The notes: generated by a model from the sequence alone, not told the origin. 64,000 nucleotides of DNA from Lysinibacillus fusiformis (GCF_003049525.1 NZ_PYWL01000005.1:1-64000), one strand, 5' to 3'; shown: positions 35,247 to 45,036, counted from the first letter of the stretch. Translations and numbers: made by a program.

Positions 35247-36104
35247 CTAGACTTCTTCAGTCCAGCCGTCCTGTTGCTTCACTTTACCAGCTTTCATCAA
35301 TGTTCCTAAGGCACGTTTAAAGGCACCCTTACTCATATGAAACATTTCTTGAACTTCTTCAGGAGAGGATTTATCGCCAAATGGCATTTTGCCCCCAACA
35401 TCCTGTAGATAGCTCAAAATTTGCTGCGCATCATCGGAAAGGCGCTCATGTTTTCTCGGTAAAAGAGAACCGTTCATGGAGCCATCTTCTTTTACATCAA
35501 TAATTCGAACTACTACATCTTGTCCTAAGCGTGGCTCTGCATTACGCTCTGATTCATGCACAAAAATACGATATGGATGTTCTACACCTAATAAAAACGA
35601 GCCAACTGGTAACAAACGGTATGGGCGTGCCTGAATGTTTTTATTATGCAAATCTTCAAATGCACCTTCATATAACTCCAAAATCTTTTCTTCCGTTGCT
35701 AATCGTCCAAATAAATCACCGTTACGATCTGTGCGTAGTGTCATAAATAAATGATCACCTGGAACCGGCCATACTTCTTTTAATGGTGGTAAATCCTCTG
35801 CTTTAACTAACACTTCTCGAGAGGAACCAATATCTACATAAGCCCCTTCACGTTCTACTACTTTTAGCACTTTCGCCCAACCGTATTCTCCTTGTGTAAA
35901 AGCTGGGATTGCTGTTGTAGCAGCTAAATCCCCTCGTCGATCTACAAATAAAAATACTTCAAGGCGGTCACCTACTGTTAGCGGCTCTGTTACCTCTGAA
36001 GCATTTAAAGGTAGTTCTTCAACTCCATTTGTTAAAATCCATTTTGATGTTTGTTGCTCTAATACCGTTAATGTAACGACTTCACCTGATTTTAATGCGT
36101 CCAT
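35247..36104 (-). CDS. cvfB: S1-like RNA-binding protein CvfB/YitL
   Basis: A 285-aa protein with three S1-like OB domains (about 1-65, 70-135 and 150-215) and a C-terminal winged helix (PEEVQEMFHMSKGAFKRALGTLMKAGKV). In Staphylococcus aureus CvfB affects virulence gene expression and binds RNA. GGAAAGGGAG precedes the ATG. mntR follows 14 bp upstream on the same strand, so the two may be co-transcribed. Confidence 0.9.
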   Translation of the reverse strand: MDALKSGEVVTLTVLEQQTSKWILTNGVEELPLNASEVTEPLTVGDRLEVFLFVDRRGDLAATTAIPAFTQGEYGWAKVLKVVEREGAYVDIGSSREVLVKAEDLPPLKEVWPVPGDHLFMTLRTDRNGDLFGRLATEEKILELYEGAFEDLHNKNIQARPYRLLPVGSFLLGVEHPYRIFVHESERNAEPRLGQDVVVRIIDVKEDGSMNGSLLPRKHERLSDDAQQILSYLQDVGGKMPFGDKSSPEEVQEMFHMSKGAFKRALGTLMKAGKVKQQDGWTEEV

Positions 36105-36133
36105 ATTGTCTCCCTTTCCTCCACACTATCATT

Positions 36134-36553
36134 TTATAGATTGTGCTGTGTCTTTGATGCCTCTAATTTTTTCACGATGTCTGGATTCTCTTCCATTACT
36201 TGCACAAGATCCGCTATACGATCGATTGAATTCCAACTTAAATGATGCTCAATTCCTTCAACATCATTATATATACGCTCTTCATCCACACCAATCATTC
36301 GTAAAAACTGCTCGAGCAATTCATGACGCTGCACAAGACGCTTTCCTAGCTTTTCACCTTTCGGCGTCAATGTCAGTCCACGGTATTTTTCATAAACTAA
36401 ATAACCATCTTTATCTAATTTTTGAACCATTTTTGTAACAGAAGAAGGAAGAACAGATAATGCTTCAGCAATGTCAGACACTCGCGCATATCCTTTGTTA
36501 GCGATTAGTAAATAAATTTGTTCGATATGGTCCTCCATACTAGGTGTTGGCAT
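36134..36553 (-). CDS. mntR: Manganese-dependent transcriptional regulator MntR
   Basis: A 139-aa DtxR-family regulator. The metal ligands known from B. subtilis MntR are all in place: D8, E11, H77, E99, E102 and H103. The winged helix is at residues 20-60 ([22 protein letters not shown]). With Mn(II) bound it represses manganese uptake genes. It is of family length and lacks the SH3-like domain of IdeR. Its own targets are not in this window; zupT at 60 kb is too distant to infer. Confidence 0.95.
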   Translation of the reverse strand: MPTPSMEDHIEQIYLLIANKGYARVSDIAEALSVLPSSVTKMVQKLDKDGYLVYEKYRGLTLTPKGEKLGKRLVQRHELLEQFLRMIGVDEERIYNDVEGIEHHLSWNSIDRIADLVQVMEENPDIVKKLEASKTQHNL

Positions 36554-36660
36554 ATCCTTTTCCCTCTCTTTCCTTTTCTTACTCTCTAGTTTACTACAAG
36601 CTTGGCTTAAAAGTTAACTGAAAATACATATGCCAGAAAATCACGACCTGTACAACTTAA

Positions 36661-36691
36661 AAAGAGCCTCTTCATTTAAGAAGTAGGCTCC
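36661..36691 (-). terminator. Terminator overlapping the ComFB-like gene end
   Basis: Stem GAGCCTACTTC / GAAGAGGCTC (mismatched) followed by five T on the minus strand; the stop codon is inside the loop region. Confidence 0.7.
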
Positions 36692-36978
36692 ACTTTGTGT
36701 CGAGGATACTTATTTACCACATGTAACGCGTGAATAATCTCTTTGTTGATGCGCTCAATACTTTCAGGAGTATTCATTTCCTTAAATGCCTCGTCTCTAG
36801 CTTCCATAGATGTAACATACTTACTCGGCAATGCATTTAGTGTAAGTGCCACCGTGTCGAGTTCACAGATTTCGCATTTACAAAATGTTTGATATTCCGG
36901 TCCTCGTAGTAAAAAGCTTACTAAACCACGCACAATCTCTTCTGTAACATTTACTAAAATAGGATCTGACTTATTCAA
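36676..36978 (-). CDS. ComFB-like late competence family protein
   Basis: A 100-aa protein with the ComFB signature: an N-terminal helix, a cysteine pair (CKCEIC, residues 33-38) and DTVALTLNALPSKYV. Family members are widespread in Firmicutes and cyanobacteria; the cysteines may bind zinc. The role is poorly known, and the gene is not next to comFA or comFC here. TTG start preceded by GAGGCG. Confidence 0.75.
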   Translation of the reverse strand: MNKSDPILVNVTEEIVRGLVSFLLRGPEYQTFCKCEICELDTVALTLNALPSKYVTSMEARDEAFKEMNTPESIERINKEIIHALHVVNKYPRHKVEPTS

Positions 36979-37143
36979 ACTTTCGCCTCATTTTATATTG
37001 AATGGTTACATTACTCCTGAAACTATAATAGCTTTTAAAAAGTACTTTTTCAAGAATCACTAGTAGCATCTATTCGCACAAAATTAGTAGTGTCAAAGTA
37101 AGATTAATCTCCTGCTTTTTCCTATCAAATCACATCTTACCTA

Positions 37144-39267
37144 CTATTTTTTTGCTTTTATTAGTCTTAATGAATTAAAAACAACTAATAGGGTTGCGCC
37201 CATATCTGCAAAAATTGCTATCCATAACGTTAGCCATCCTGGGATAACTAGCAGCAACGCAATTAATTTTAAGGCTAGGGCAAAAATAATATTTTCCTTA
37301 ATAATGCGTAGTGTTTTTCTGCTTAATCCAATTGTGTATGGGAGCTTTGTTAAATCGTCACCCATTAAGGCAATATCGGCTGTCTCGAGAGCTGCATCTG
37401 TGCCTGCTCCCCCCATTGCAATTCCCACATTTGCAGTGGCCAATGCTGGCGCATCATTTACGCCATCCCCAACCATTGCTACGGCTCCAAACTGTGCACG
37501 TAAATCTTTAATCGCCATTAATTTTTCCTCTGGTAATAAACCAGCACGCACATCTGTTACCTGTAATGATGTAGCAATGGCCTTAGCAGTAGGCTCTGCA
37601 TCACCTGTTAACATCACCATATGTTTTACTTTTAGGGCATTAAGTTTTTGTAAGACATCCTTACTTTCATGACGCAATTGATCAGCAATCCCAATTAATC
37701 CAATGAGTTGGCTTTTCGAAACCGCTGCTACTACTGTCTTACCCTGTTCCTGTAGCTTTTTAACCTGATTTTCTATATTTTTATCGATAAAGGCTAATGT
37801 GGACACCCATTTCATGCTACCTACGTAAATAATCTGCTGATCAACTGTTGCAAAGGCTCCTTTGCCTGTGACTGATTGGAATTCTGTAGGCACTAGCTCA
37901 GGTAAATTTTTATCATGTAATCTATTTAATATAGCTTTTGCCAAAGGGTGCTGGGACTGTTTTTCTACTGCTGCCACTAGCTGTAATACATATTCCTCTG
38001 ACCAACCATCCATTGTCACTATATCCGTAACAGCTGGCTGTCCTTCGGTTAATGTACCTGTTTTATCAAAGGCTACCGCTTCAATATGTCCTAATTGTTC
38101 TAAATGAATTCCGCCTTTAATAAGGACACCTTGTCTTGCAGCATTCCCAATCGCAGTAACAATAGCCACCGGTGTAGAAACAACGAGTGCACAAGGACAT
38201 CCTACTACTAACACTGCTAAGCCTTGGTAAATCCAGTGTTGCCAATCTCCTATAAATAAAGGTGGAATAACAGCTACTAAAAAAGCAACAATGATAATAG
38301 CTGGTGTGTAATACTTCGCAAAGCGATCTACAAATTGCTGAGAAGGTGCTTTCTCTGCCTGCGCCTCTTCTACAAGATGAATGATCTTAGCAATTGTTGT
38401 GTCTTCTACTCGCTTTGTCACGCGAACCTCAAGCGCACCCTCTTCATTTAATGTACCTGCGAATACTTCATCATTCACTGTTTTATTCACTGGAATGGAC
38501 TCACCTGTTATAGCTGCTTGATTCACTGCAGATAGCCCGCTAATGACAATGCCATCCATCGCAATCTTTTGCCCAGGCTTTACAAGTAAAATATCCCCTA
38601 TCTCGATATCTTCTGTCGGCAGTTCAAGCTCATGAAAATGCTCGCCATGCGCTCTTTTAATGATAGCTGTCGGTGGAGCGATATCCATTAACCCTCGAAT
38701 CGATTGTCTTGCCTTATCCATAGAGTAAGCTTCAAGTGCTTCACTTACGGCAAATAAAAAGACTACAACTGCCGCTTCTTCCCATTCCCCAATAATAGCA
38801 GCTCCAATAATAGCGATTGTCATAAGGGTCTTCATATCAAATTCAAAGCGAGCTAAATTACGGAAGCCCGTTTTAAAAATACCAATTCCCCCTACAAGAA
38901 TAGCTATGATGAACATGGCTATTGGAATCGGGTTTGTTTCTCCCTGCATAGAAACAAATAAATAGCCTAGAATGACAAAGAACAAAGATATCCCTGCCAA
39001 AATATTCTCTTTTTTGCGGTAAAAAGGTGTAGATTTTTCAACTGTTCTCACTGCTGATTGCGACACCTTGATCCCATCAAAGGCACCTGCTTCTTCAATT
39101 TGATTCACACTAATGTTGCCGACTACCGTTATTTTAGAAGCACCAAAGTTGACTTGTGCATCCTCCACCTCAGGAATAGCCTTTACATTTTTCTCAAACT
39201 TCGCTGCACAGCTAGCACAGGAAAGATTTTGCAATCTGTATTCTTGTTTAGTTGGCGTCGCTACCAT
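37144..39267 (-). CDS. cadA: Cadmium/zinc/lead-exporting P1B-type ATPase
   Basis: A 707-aa heavy-metal ATPase. An N-terminal HMA domain has LSCASC (CxxC at residues 15-18). Then come paired helices, the actuator TGES, transmembrane VVGCPCALVV (CPC metal site), DKTGTLTEG phosphorylation loop, HPLA and GDGVNDAPA. CPC with this arrangement fits Cd/Zn/Pb or Co export. ATG at 39267 is used because AGAGGGG lies 7 nt before it. It overlaps cadC by 20 nt. Confidence 0.92.
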   Translation of the reverse strand: MVATPTKQEYRLQNLSCASCAAKFEKNVKAIPEVEDAQVNFGASKITVVGNISVNQIEEAGAFDGIKVSQSAVRTVEKSTPFYRKKENILAGISLFFVILGYLFVSMQGETNPIPIAMFIIAILVGGIGIFKTGFRNLARFEFDMKTLMTIAIIGAAIIGEWEEAAVVVFLFAVSEALEAYSMDKARQSIRGLMDIAPPTAIIKRAHGEHFHELELPTEDIEIGDILLVKPGQKIAMDGIVISGLSAVNQAAITGESIPVNKTVNDEVFAGTLNEEGALEVRVTKRVEDTTIAKIIHLVEEAQAEKAPSQQFVDRFAKYYTPAIIIVAFLVAVIPPLFIGDWQHWIYQGLAVLVVGCPCALVVSTPVAIVTAIGNAARQGVLIKGGIHLEQLGHIEAVAFDKTGTLTEGQPAVTDIVTMDGWSEEYVLQLVAAVEKQSQHPLAKAILNRLHDKNLPELVPTEFQSVTGKGAFATVDQQIIYVGSMKWVSTLAFIDKNIENQVKKLQEQGKTVVAAVSKSQLIGLIGIADQLRHESKDVLQKLNALKVKHMVMLTGDAEPTAKAIATSLQVTDVRAGLLPEEKLMAIKDLRAQFGAVAMVGDGVNDAPALATANVGIAMGGAGTDAALETADIALMGDDLTKLPYTIGLSRKTLRIIKENIIFALALKLIALLLVIPGWLTLWIAIFADMGATLLVVFNSLRLIKAKK

Positions 39268-39619
39268 TCGCAATCCCCTCTTTCGCATGTTCATAGGCAA
39301 TTGTTACAATTTGAAATACATGCTCATCCGCTAAAGAGTAATACATTTGCTTCCCTTTGCGGTGTGACTTTGCTAAATTATTATCTTTTAAGTAACGTAA
39401 ATGATGTGATGCTGTTGCGACTGACGAGCCAATAATCGATGCTACATCACAAACACATAATTCATCCTCTACCGTTAAAGCAAAGGCGATTTTAAGCCTT
39501 GTTTCATCAGATAATGCTTTTAAAAACTTTGCTACCCCTGATAGATCAGGCATTTGTTGTTGTACCTTAGTGACTGCTTCTTCATGTACTTGCGTCACCT
39601 CACAAATTTCTTTTGGCAT
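39248..39619 (-). CDS. cadC: Metal-sensing ArsR-family repressor CadC
   Basis: A 123-aa winged-helix repressor. Cysteines at position 6 and in DELCVCDV match the alpha3N metal site of S. aureus CadC. The recognition helix is SVATASHHLRYLKDN. It represses cadC-cadA and releases DNA on binding Cd, Pb or Zn. AATGAGGTGAGG precedes the ATG. Two operator-like repeats lie upstream. Confidence 0.93.
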   Translation of the reverse strand: MPKEICEVTQVHEEAVTKVQQQMPDLSGVAKFLKALSDETRLKIAFALTVEDELCVCDVASIIGSSVATASHHLRYLKDNNLAKSHRKGKQMYYSLADEHVFQIVTIAYEHAKEGIANGSDAN

Positions 39620-39632
39620 TGTTCCTCACCTC

Positions 39633-39651
39633 ATTCAAATATTCGTTTGAT
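39633..39651. promoter_or_regulatory. Second CadC operator candidate
   Basis: ATTCAAATATTCGTTTGAT is an imperfect copy of the upstream palindrome and sits just after the predicted transcription start. Confidence 0.55.
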
Positions 39652-39658
39652 TGTATTC

Positions 39659-39687
39659 AATGTAACATATTATTCCATCTTATTCAA
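39659..39687 (-). promoter_or_regulatory. cadC-cadA promoter
   Basis: On the minus strand TTGAAT (39687-39682) is followed after 17 bp by TACATT (39664-39659). The -35 box is part of the operator palindrome, so CadC binding would block RNA polymerase. Confidence 0.65.
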
Positions 39688-39701
39688 ATGAATATTTGAA
39701 T
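39682..39701. promoter_or_regulatory. CadC operator
   Basis: ATTCAAATGAATATTTGAAT is a palindrome with perfect outer 8-bp halves and matches the known cad operator type (TCAAATAAATATTTGAA). It overlaps the -35 of the cadC promoter. Confidence 0.75.
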
Positions 39702-39717
39702 GTTGTGATTTATATCC

Positions 39718-39762
39718 TAGTAAAAAAAATTAACGTACTTTTAAAAGTACGCTAATCATTTT
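39718..39762 (-). terminator. Terminator of the penicillin acylase gene
   Basis: Stem TTAGCGTACTTTTAAAAGTACGTTAA type (imperfect) followed by eight T on the minus strand, just after the stop. Confidence 0.8.
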
Positions 39763-39764
39763 TG

Positions 39765-42134
39765 TTACTTCGCTTTTAATTTTAATGTTTTACCTTTAAT
39801 ATCTTCCTGTTTTACAAAAGTTCGATGATAATCACCATCTGCCCAATCGAGTACTTGATCTTGGTACCAATCAGACTTTACATGACCACTTTGACCAGGT
39901 CCAACAATATGATAGCCAGAAGTTAAATCACCCACATCCACAACAAAACGCCAAGAAGCACCATGATCCACATTACCAGAAAGATCATTATCAGCAGCCT
40001 GTACCGTCACTTTGGATCCTCCAATTGGAACCTTTTTAGCATTAAAATAGGCAGCTAAAATTGGAGAAGCACTACCTAACGTATGATCAAAAGTGAGCTG
40101 GTGGAAATCTCCCCATTGCCACTTGGATGCATTTTTACCAAATTGATCTTCTAATTGTGCAATGGTAAGCTCTAGTGCCTTGTAAACTGTTGCATCAACT
40201 CCACCTTGCTCCTCTATCCAAATACTCTTGCCCCCTGCATAGGCTGTGCGTAAAAGCTGGTCTGTAATATTAAATTTACCATGCATGATGTCATACATAT
40301 CTGCAGGCATTTGATCTTTAAACAATACTTCCTGTAATTTGGTCATAAGCGTATGGAATACGAGTGGTGCACCTGATTCCTTAGCATCCACCATATCCCA
40401 ATTCTCCAGCATGGCAATAATCTCTGTGTACGTACCATCCTGATCTTGCGCTTTCATAGATGTTAATAAACTAGGAAGAAATTCCCTAGCATAGAGATTA
40501 TGTTGATCCATTTGCAAGTTCATCATATCTTCTACCGTTATCGAATCATTCGCCTGAAGTACTTCTTTAATTCGTTCAAAACGGTAAGGCTGAGCCCAGA
40601 AATCTGTAATGTGATAAGGATATTCCTCTCCTACGACTTGATTATTGGCGGTAGCAATAAAGCCTTGCTCTGGATTCACTACTGTTGGCAGCTCATCCCA
40701 TGGAATAAAACCATCCCAACCATAATCACTAGAATCACCTGGAACTGGCAATTGACCATCACCTTGCTTACGAATAGGAATTTGACCATTTGCTTTATAA
40801 GCAATTGTGCCATCCTTTGAGGCAAAAACGAAGTTCTGCGCAGGTGCCTTAAAGTCTTCTAAAGCTTTTTCAAAGTCATCCCAAGATTCCGCCTTATTAA
40901 AACCAATTACTGCACGTAATTCTGCAGTTGATTGAAGCGCTGTCCACTGCATTGAAAATTGTGCAGTTGGCTTGGTATCTTTGAATGCTAGATCCGTCAT
41001 AATCGGACCATGGCGTGTCACCACCACTTCAAAATCTACAGTTTCTCCGTCCTTCACCTTAATAGATTCATCACGTACCTCGGCTTGCTCCCATTTTCCA
41101 TCGTAGCGGTATTGTGTTGGATTATCTGGATTAGGTATTTCAAGATATAAATCCTGCACATCCGGGCCAACATTCGTCACACCCCATGCTATATCATCAT
41201 TATGACCTAAAATAATACCTGGAATTCCTGCAAAAATAACACCACTAACATTTTGTTGTGGAGATTGCAGATGCATCTGATACCAAATTGATGGAGTACT
41301 CAATCCTAGGTGAGGATCGTCCGCCAAAATAGGTGTACCTGATTTAGTTTTATCACCAGAAACAACCCAGTTATTACTGCCGTTAAATTCATTAGGCAGT
41401 AGATCTGCATTAAATTGTCCTGCTACCGCTACAGGGTTTTTAATATTTGCCTCAATAATAGATGAAGCATTTTCAGGATATTTAATAAATAATTCTTTGG
41501 CCTTTTCTTCATCAAAATTTTGTAAAGCCCAATGACGGAAGGCAAGTGTATTCCAATTCCCTCCCAAATCATATGCCATATACTTCCCAATCGTTAAAGA
41601 ATCCACAACTGTCCATTCCTCTGGCTCGTAGCCCAATAATGAAAATTCATAGCTTAAAGTTTTATTTTCCTTAGCTTGTGCAATAAATGCATTTACCCCT
41701 TCTGCATACCACTCTAGTACTTGCTTGCTTTCCTCATCATAGGCTGCGAGTGATTTCTCAGCGGCATCGCGTAAGCTAAAAGTACGAAAGTGTTTGTCCG
41801 TATTTATTGTTGCTTCCCCAATAATTTCTGATAATCGACCACTCGCCTGTCTTCGTGCTAAATCCATTTGAAATAATCGATCTTGTGCCTGAACATAACC
41901 TTGCGCACGATATAAATCAGCATCTGTCTTTGCAAAAATATGAGGAACCCCTTTGTCGTCCCTTGTAACCGACACATCCTGCTCTAAAATATTGACAGCT
42001 AATTCGCCATCAATTATCGGCTTAGATTTATTCATAAACCATGTTAATCCGATAAAAGCTACGATAGCTAAAGTCGCTACGATCCCAGCAAGGACGATAA
42101 GCCACTTTCTCCATTTGAACTTTCTCTTTTCCAT
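39765..42134 (-). CDS. Penicillin acylase family (Ntn-hydrolase) protein
   Basis: A 789-aa protein with an N-terminal membrane helix (residues 12-33). The catalytic N-terminal nucleophile serine is in GSNNWVV near residue 250, exposed by removal of a spacer. The oxyanion asparagine-rich region and HTLGSASPILAAYFN follow. Members cleave amide bonds in penicillins or N-acyl-homoserine lactones, or have unknown amide substrates, so penicillin is not the proven substrate here. ATG at 42134 follows AGGGGG. It is anchored outside the cell. Confidence 0.9.
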   Translation of the reverse strand: MEKRKFKWRKWLIVLAGIVATLAIVAFIGLTWFMNKSKPIIDGELAVNILEQDVSVTRDDKGVPHIFAKTDADLYRAQGYVQAQDRLFQMDLARRQASGRLSEIIGEATINTDKHFRTFSLRDAAEKSLAAYDEESKQVLEWYAEGVNAFIAQAKENKTLSYEFSLLGYEPEEWTVVDSLTIGKYMAYDLGGNWNTLAFRHWALQNFDEEKAKELFIKYPENASSIIEANIKNPVAVAGQFNADLLPNEFNGSNNWVVSGDKTKSGTPILADDPHLGLSTPSIWYQMHLQSPQQNVSGVIFAGIPGIILGHNDDIAWGVTNVGPDVQDLYLEIPNPDNPTQYRYDGKWEQAEVRDESIKVKDGETVDFEVVVTRHGPIMTDLAFKDTKPTAQFSMQWTALQSTAELRAVIGFNKAESWDDFEKALEDFKAPAQNFVFASKDGTIAYKANGQIPIRKQGDGQLPVPGDSSDYGWDGFIPWDELPTVVNPEQGFIATANNQVVGEEYPYHITDFWAQPYRFERIKEVLQANDSITVEDMMNLQMDQHNLYAREFLPSLLTSMKAQDQDGTYTEIIAMLENWDMVDAKESGAPLVFHTLMTKLQEVLFKDQMPADMYDIMHGKFNITDQLLRTAYAGGKSIWIEEQGGVDATVYKALELTIAQLEDQFGKNASKWQWGDFHQLTFDHTLGSASPILAAYFNAKKVPIGGSKVTVQAADNDLSGNVDHGASWRFVVDVGDLTSGYHIVGPGQSGHVKSDWYQDQVLDWADGDYHRTFVKQEDIKGKTLKLKAK

Positions 42135-42442
42135 CTCATTACCCCCTCTGTGCACTATATTCCTTCCTACCTCTTAAAATCCTTAAAACAAGGTTTAAAA
42201 GATTGTCGATAGCAAATATTTGTGCGTTATGTAAGTAAATCCATCTTTAAATACAAAATTTCGTCACCATTCGCTATTAGACTAGTATAAACAATTGGCT
42301 ATATGAAGGCTACAGAGCATTGTTAAAAAACGTATTTATAGATAAATGGCTTTCCTTTCATTAGTCTCCTTTTTTATTCATTCTATGTATTATTGCAAAG
42401 ACAAAAAAATCGTATTTCCAATAGAAAATACGATTTTTAATG
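42135..42442. other. Intergenic region before the acylase
   Basis: A 308-bp AT-rich stretch with the exoA terminator at its right end. I see no gene or obvious regulatory repeat. Confidence 0.4.
42403..42440 (-). terminator. Terminator of exoA
   Basis: Stem AAAAATCGTATTTTC / GAAATACGATTTTTT followed by T residues on the minus strand. Confidence 0.85.
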
Positions 42443-43198
42443 CTAGACATGTAGTTGTAATTCAATAGGGCAATGATCGCTGCCCATAATGTGTGGGTGA
42501 ATAGTCGCTTGATCAATCTGATTTTTTAATTGCTCCGACACAATAAAGTAGTCGATGCGCCAACCAATATTTCGTTCACGTACTTTATTCATATAGGACC
42601 ACCATGTAAAATGGTCAGTTTCATTAGGATGCTTGTATCTGAAAGAATCTACAAAACCACTGGCTAAAAGCTCCGAAAATTTAGCACGCTCCTCATATGT
42701 AAATCCGGAATTTCCCACATTCGATTTAGCATTTTTCAAATCTATTTCAGTGTGTGCAACATTTAAGTCACCACAATAGACAACAGGCTTTTTACTATTC
42801 AAGTCTTGTAAATAGCCGGCTAAACGATCTTCCCAAGTTAGTCGAAGTGGTAATCTAGCTAAATCTCGCTGTGCATTGGGGGTATAGACATTTACTAAAT
42901 AGAAATTTTGATATTCTAAAGTAATGATTCTACCTTCATCCTGAGAATCTTCATCGCCAACTCCATACATAACGGATAATGGTGTATGCTTTGTAAATAT
43001 AGCCGTCCCCGAGTAGCCTTTCTTTTGGGCATAGTTCCAATATTGCTCATAATCATCTAGTGCAAGCTCTACTTGTCCAGCCTGACATTTGGTTTCTTGG
43101 ATACAAAAAAAATCTGCCTCTATTTGATGAAAGAAATCTAGAAAGCCTTTCCCCAGGCAAGCCCTAATTCCATTAACATTCCATGATATAAATTTCAT
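42443..43198 (-). CDS. exoA: Exodeoxyribonuclease III (AP endonuclease)
   Basis: A 251-aa EEP-family nuclease. Motifs: SWNVNGIRA (7-15), QETKCQ, YTPNAQ, CGDLNVAHTEIDL and GSDHCPIELQL at the end. It cleaves DNA at abasic sites in base excision repair and removes 3' blocks. AAGGAG precedes the ATG. It is full length. Confidence 0.95.
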   Translation of the reverse strand: MKFISWNVNGIRACLGKGFLDFFHQIEADFFCIQETKCQAGQVELALDDYEQYWNYAQKKGYSGTAIFTKHTPLSVMYGVGDEDSQDEGRIITLEYQNFYLVNVYTPNAQRDLARLPLRLTWEDRLAGYLQDLNSKKPVVYCGDLNVAHTEIDLKNAKSNVGNSGFTYEERAKFSELLASGFVDSFRYKHPNETDHFTWWSYMNKVRERNIGWRIDYFIVSEQLKNQIDQATIHPHIMGSDHCPIELQLHV

Positions 43199-43213
43199 CT
43201 CATACTCACTCCT

Positions 43214-43250
43214 TAAAAAAACGCCCTTCGACTCAAGCGAAGAGCGTCAC
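43214..43250 (-). terminator. Terminator of murB
   Basis: Stem ACGCTCTTCG / CGAAGGGCGT followed by seven T on the minus strand, touching the murB stop. Confidence 0.85.
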
Positions 43251-43251
43251 A

Positions 43252-44166
43252 TTATAGATCATCACCAACAATTTTAACTTCTGTTTCTAATTCAATACCG
43301 AATTTTTCTTTCACAATCCGCTGTACCATTTGAATAGTTGCAATATAATCAGAAGCAGTAGCATTTCCTTTATTGACAATAAAACCTGCGTGCTTCGTAG
43401 AGACCTCTGCACCGCCTACTCCTTTGCCTTGCAAGCCACTATCTTGAATAAGCTTACCTGCAAAATGACCTGGTGGGCGTTTAAAAACACTTCCCGCAGA
43501 TGGATATTCTAATGGTTGCTTAGATTCTCGCTGAAATGTTAAGTCAGCAATCTTCGCATCAATTTCCCCCTGTTCGCCAGGAGCTAATTGGAACTCAGAG
43601 GATAACACGTAATAGCCTTTCTTCGCAATAACGCTTTTACGATAACCAAGTTCAAGCTCATCCTTTGACAAGGTTAAAATTTCTCCCTCTTTTGTTAACA
43701 CCTTAGATGAAATAATTATATCTTTAATCTCACCGCCATAAGCACCTGCGTTCATAGCCATTGCACCACCAATTGATCCAGGGATACCACAGGCAAACTC
43801 GAAGCCTGTTAAAGATGCTTTAGCAGATAGCTTCGACACATCTTTAATTAGCGCACCACTTTGAGCATAAACATGTTCACCATTAATACGAATCTCATCT
43901 AAATTTGAAAATGTTACAACGATTCCTCTATGACCACCATCACGAACAACCATATTAGATCCGTTACCTAACATTAATAAAGGAATATTATTTATATATG
44001 CATAGCGTATTACAAATGCTGCTTCTTCTTCTGTATCAGGAAGAACAAAAACATCTGCTTTGCCACCTAATTTTGTCATTGTATATTGTTGTAATGATTC
44101 ATCTAACTTAATATTGGCAGGATTAATGCTCTTCGCTAAATCCTTTGCCCATTGTTGTTTTGTCAT
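43252..44166 (-). CDS. murB: UDP-N-acetylenolpyruvoylglucosamine reductase
   Basis: A 304-aa type II MurB flavoprotein. The FAD-binding region has MLGNGSNMVVRDGG; the active site includes GIPGSIGGAMAMNAGAYGGE and the proton donor Ser in YPSAGSVFKRP. It reduces UDP-GlcNAc-enolpyruvate to UDP-MurNAc with NADPH. AAAGGA precedes the ATG. Confidence 0.95.
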   Translation of the reverse strand: MTKQQWAKDLAKSINPANIKLDESLQQYTMTKLGGKADVFVLPDTEEEAAFVIRYAYINNIPLLMLGNGSNMVVRDGGHRGIVVTFSNLDEIRINGEHVYAQSGALIKDVSKLSAKASLTGFEFACGIPGSIGGAMAMNAGAYGGEIKDIIISSKVLTKEGEILTLSKDELELGYRKSVIAKKGYYVLSSEFQLAPGEQGEIDAKIADLTFQRESKQPLEYPSAGSVFKRPPGHFAGKLIQDSGLQGKGVGGAEVSTKHAGFIVNKGNATASDYIATIQMVQRIVKEKFGIELETEVKIVGDDL

Positions 44167-44374
44167 GAGAGCTAATTCCTTTCTAACGTCCTTCTTACTC
44201 TACACCAGTATGGATTTAGAACCCCAATTTGACAAGTAAAATGAAGGGTATTTTTATCTCACATAAAAAGACAGGTAAGTCCTGTGCAGAGATGATGAAT
44301 ATTATAAAGAAAATTGACAGTCATTCCAAGTGTCGTTTTTGGCACAATACTACCTAAAGAACAAGCCATTCACT

Positions 44375-44680
44375 TTAAAGCCAGCTACTTGCCCATGTTT
44401 CAATATTACGGATAGCGCCTTCTAGTGCTTGCCCTTTATCCGTTAATGAATATTCAACTCGTACTGGGACTTCAGAATACACTTTACGTTCAACAAGTCC
44501 TTCTTTTTCCAGTTCCTTCAAACGTTCTGATAATAAACGGCCACTAACAGGTAATGCAGACTCTATTTCATTAAAACGCTGTGGTCCATCTAATAATTGA
44601 TATAATATTAAACCCGTCCATCGTTTTCCGATTAAATCCATTGCTTTAGCTAAACGAGGACATAAAGTTGTCTCATTCAT
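44375..44680 (-). CDS. HxlR-family redox regulator, YodB/CatR-like
   Basis: A 101-aa winged helix protein with C7 in CPRLAKAMDLIGKRW, the position of the redox-sensing cysteine of B. subtilis YodB. The rest matches YodB closely (RFNEIESALP..GRLLSERLKELEKEGLVER). YodB proteins repress azoreductase and nitroreductase genes until quinones or diamide oxidise the cysteine. GAGGTG precedes the ATG. Divergent from a YceI gene, which may be its target. Confidence 0.85.
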   Translation of the reverse strand: MNETTLCPRLAKAMDLIGKRWTGLILYQLLDGPQRFNEIESALPVSGRLLSERLKELEKEGLVERKVYSEVPVRVEYSLTDKGQALEGAIRNIETWASSWL

Positions 44681-45036
44681 ATTTCTTCACCTCTATGTAA
44701 CTATTGTAACGATTATTGCAGGAAATGTAAATTTAGAGTAACTTATTTACATAACATAATTAATATACTTTTATATACTTAATTACAAAAAGTAACTTCA
44801 GTTTTCAGTCTTTTTCAATTACGGTGGAACCTTCCATCATTAAACCGTCCGTCCTCCTAATAATACAATGCCCTAGATATCAGTAATATGACTAACTATT
44901 TATTTTAAGTCTTGTAAATGTTCACAGTTTACACTTTTATTGGTGATTATCCATTCCTATTTATGAAAAACCCATTGAATATGGTATTTGTTTCCTTTAT
45001 CATTCGTTGTAGAATGCTGTTTTAGGGGGTTTTTAA
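44681..45036. other. Divergent region between the HxlR and YceI genes
   Basis: A 356-bp AT-rich region. It holds GTAACTATTGTAAC at 44697-44710 (minus GTTACAATAGTTAC) and a direct repeat, AAGTATAT-AA-AAGTATAT on the minus strand at 44762-44780; both are possible HxlR sites. A TTGTTT...TAGAAT pair (16-bp spacer, near 44990-45015) may be the YceI promoter. Confidence 0.45.
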
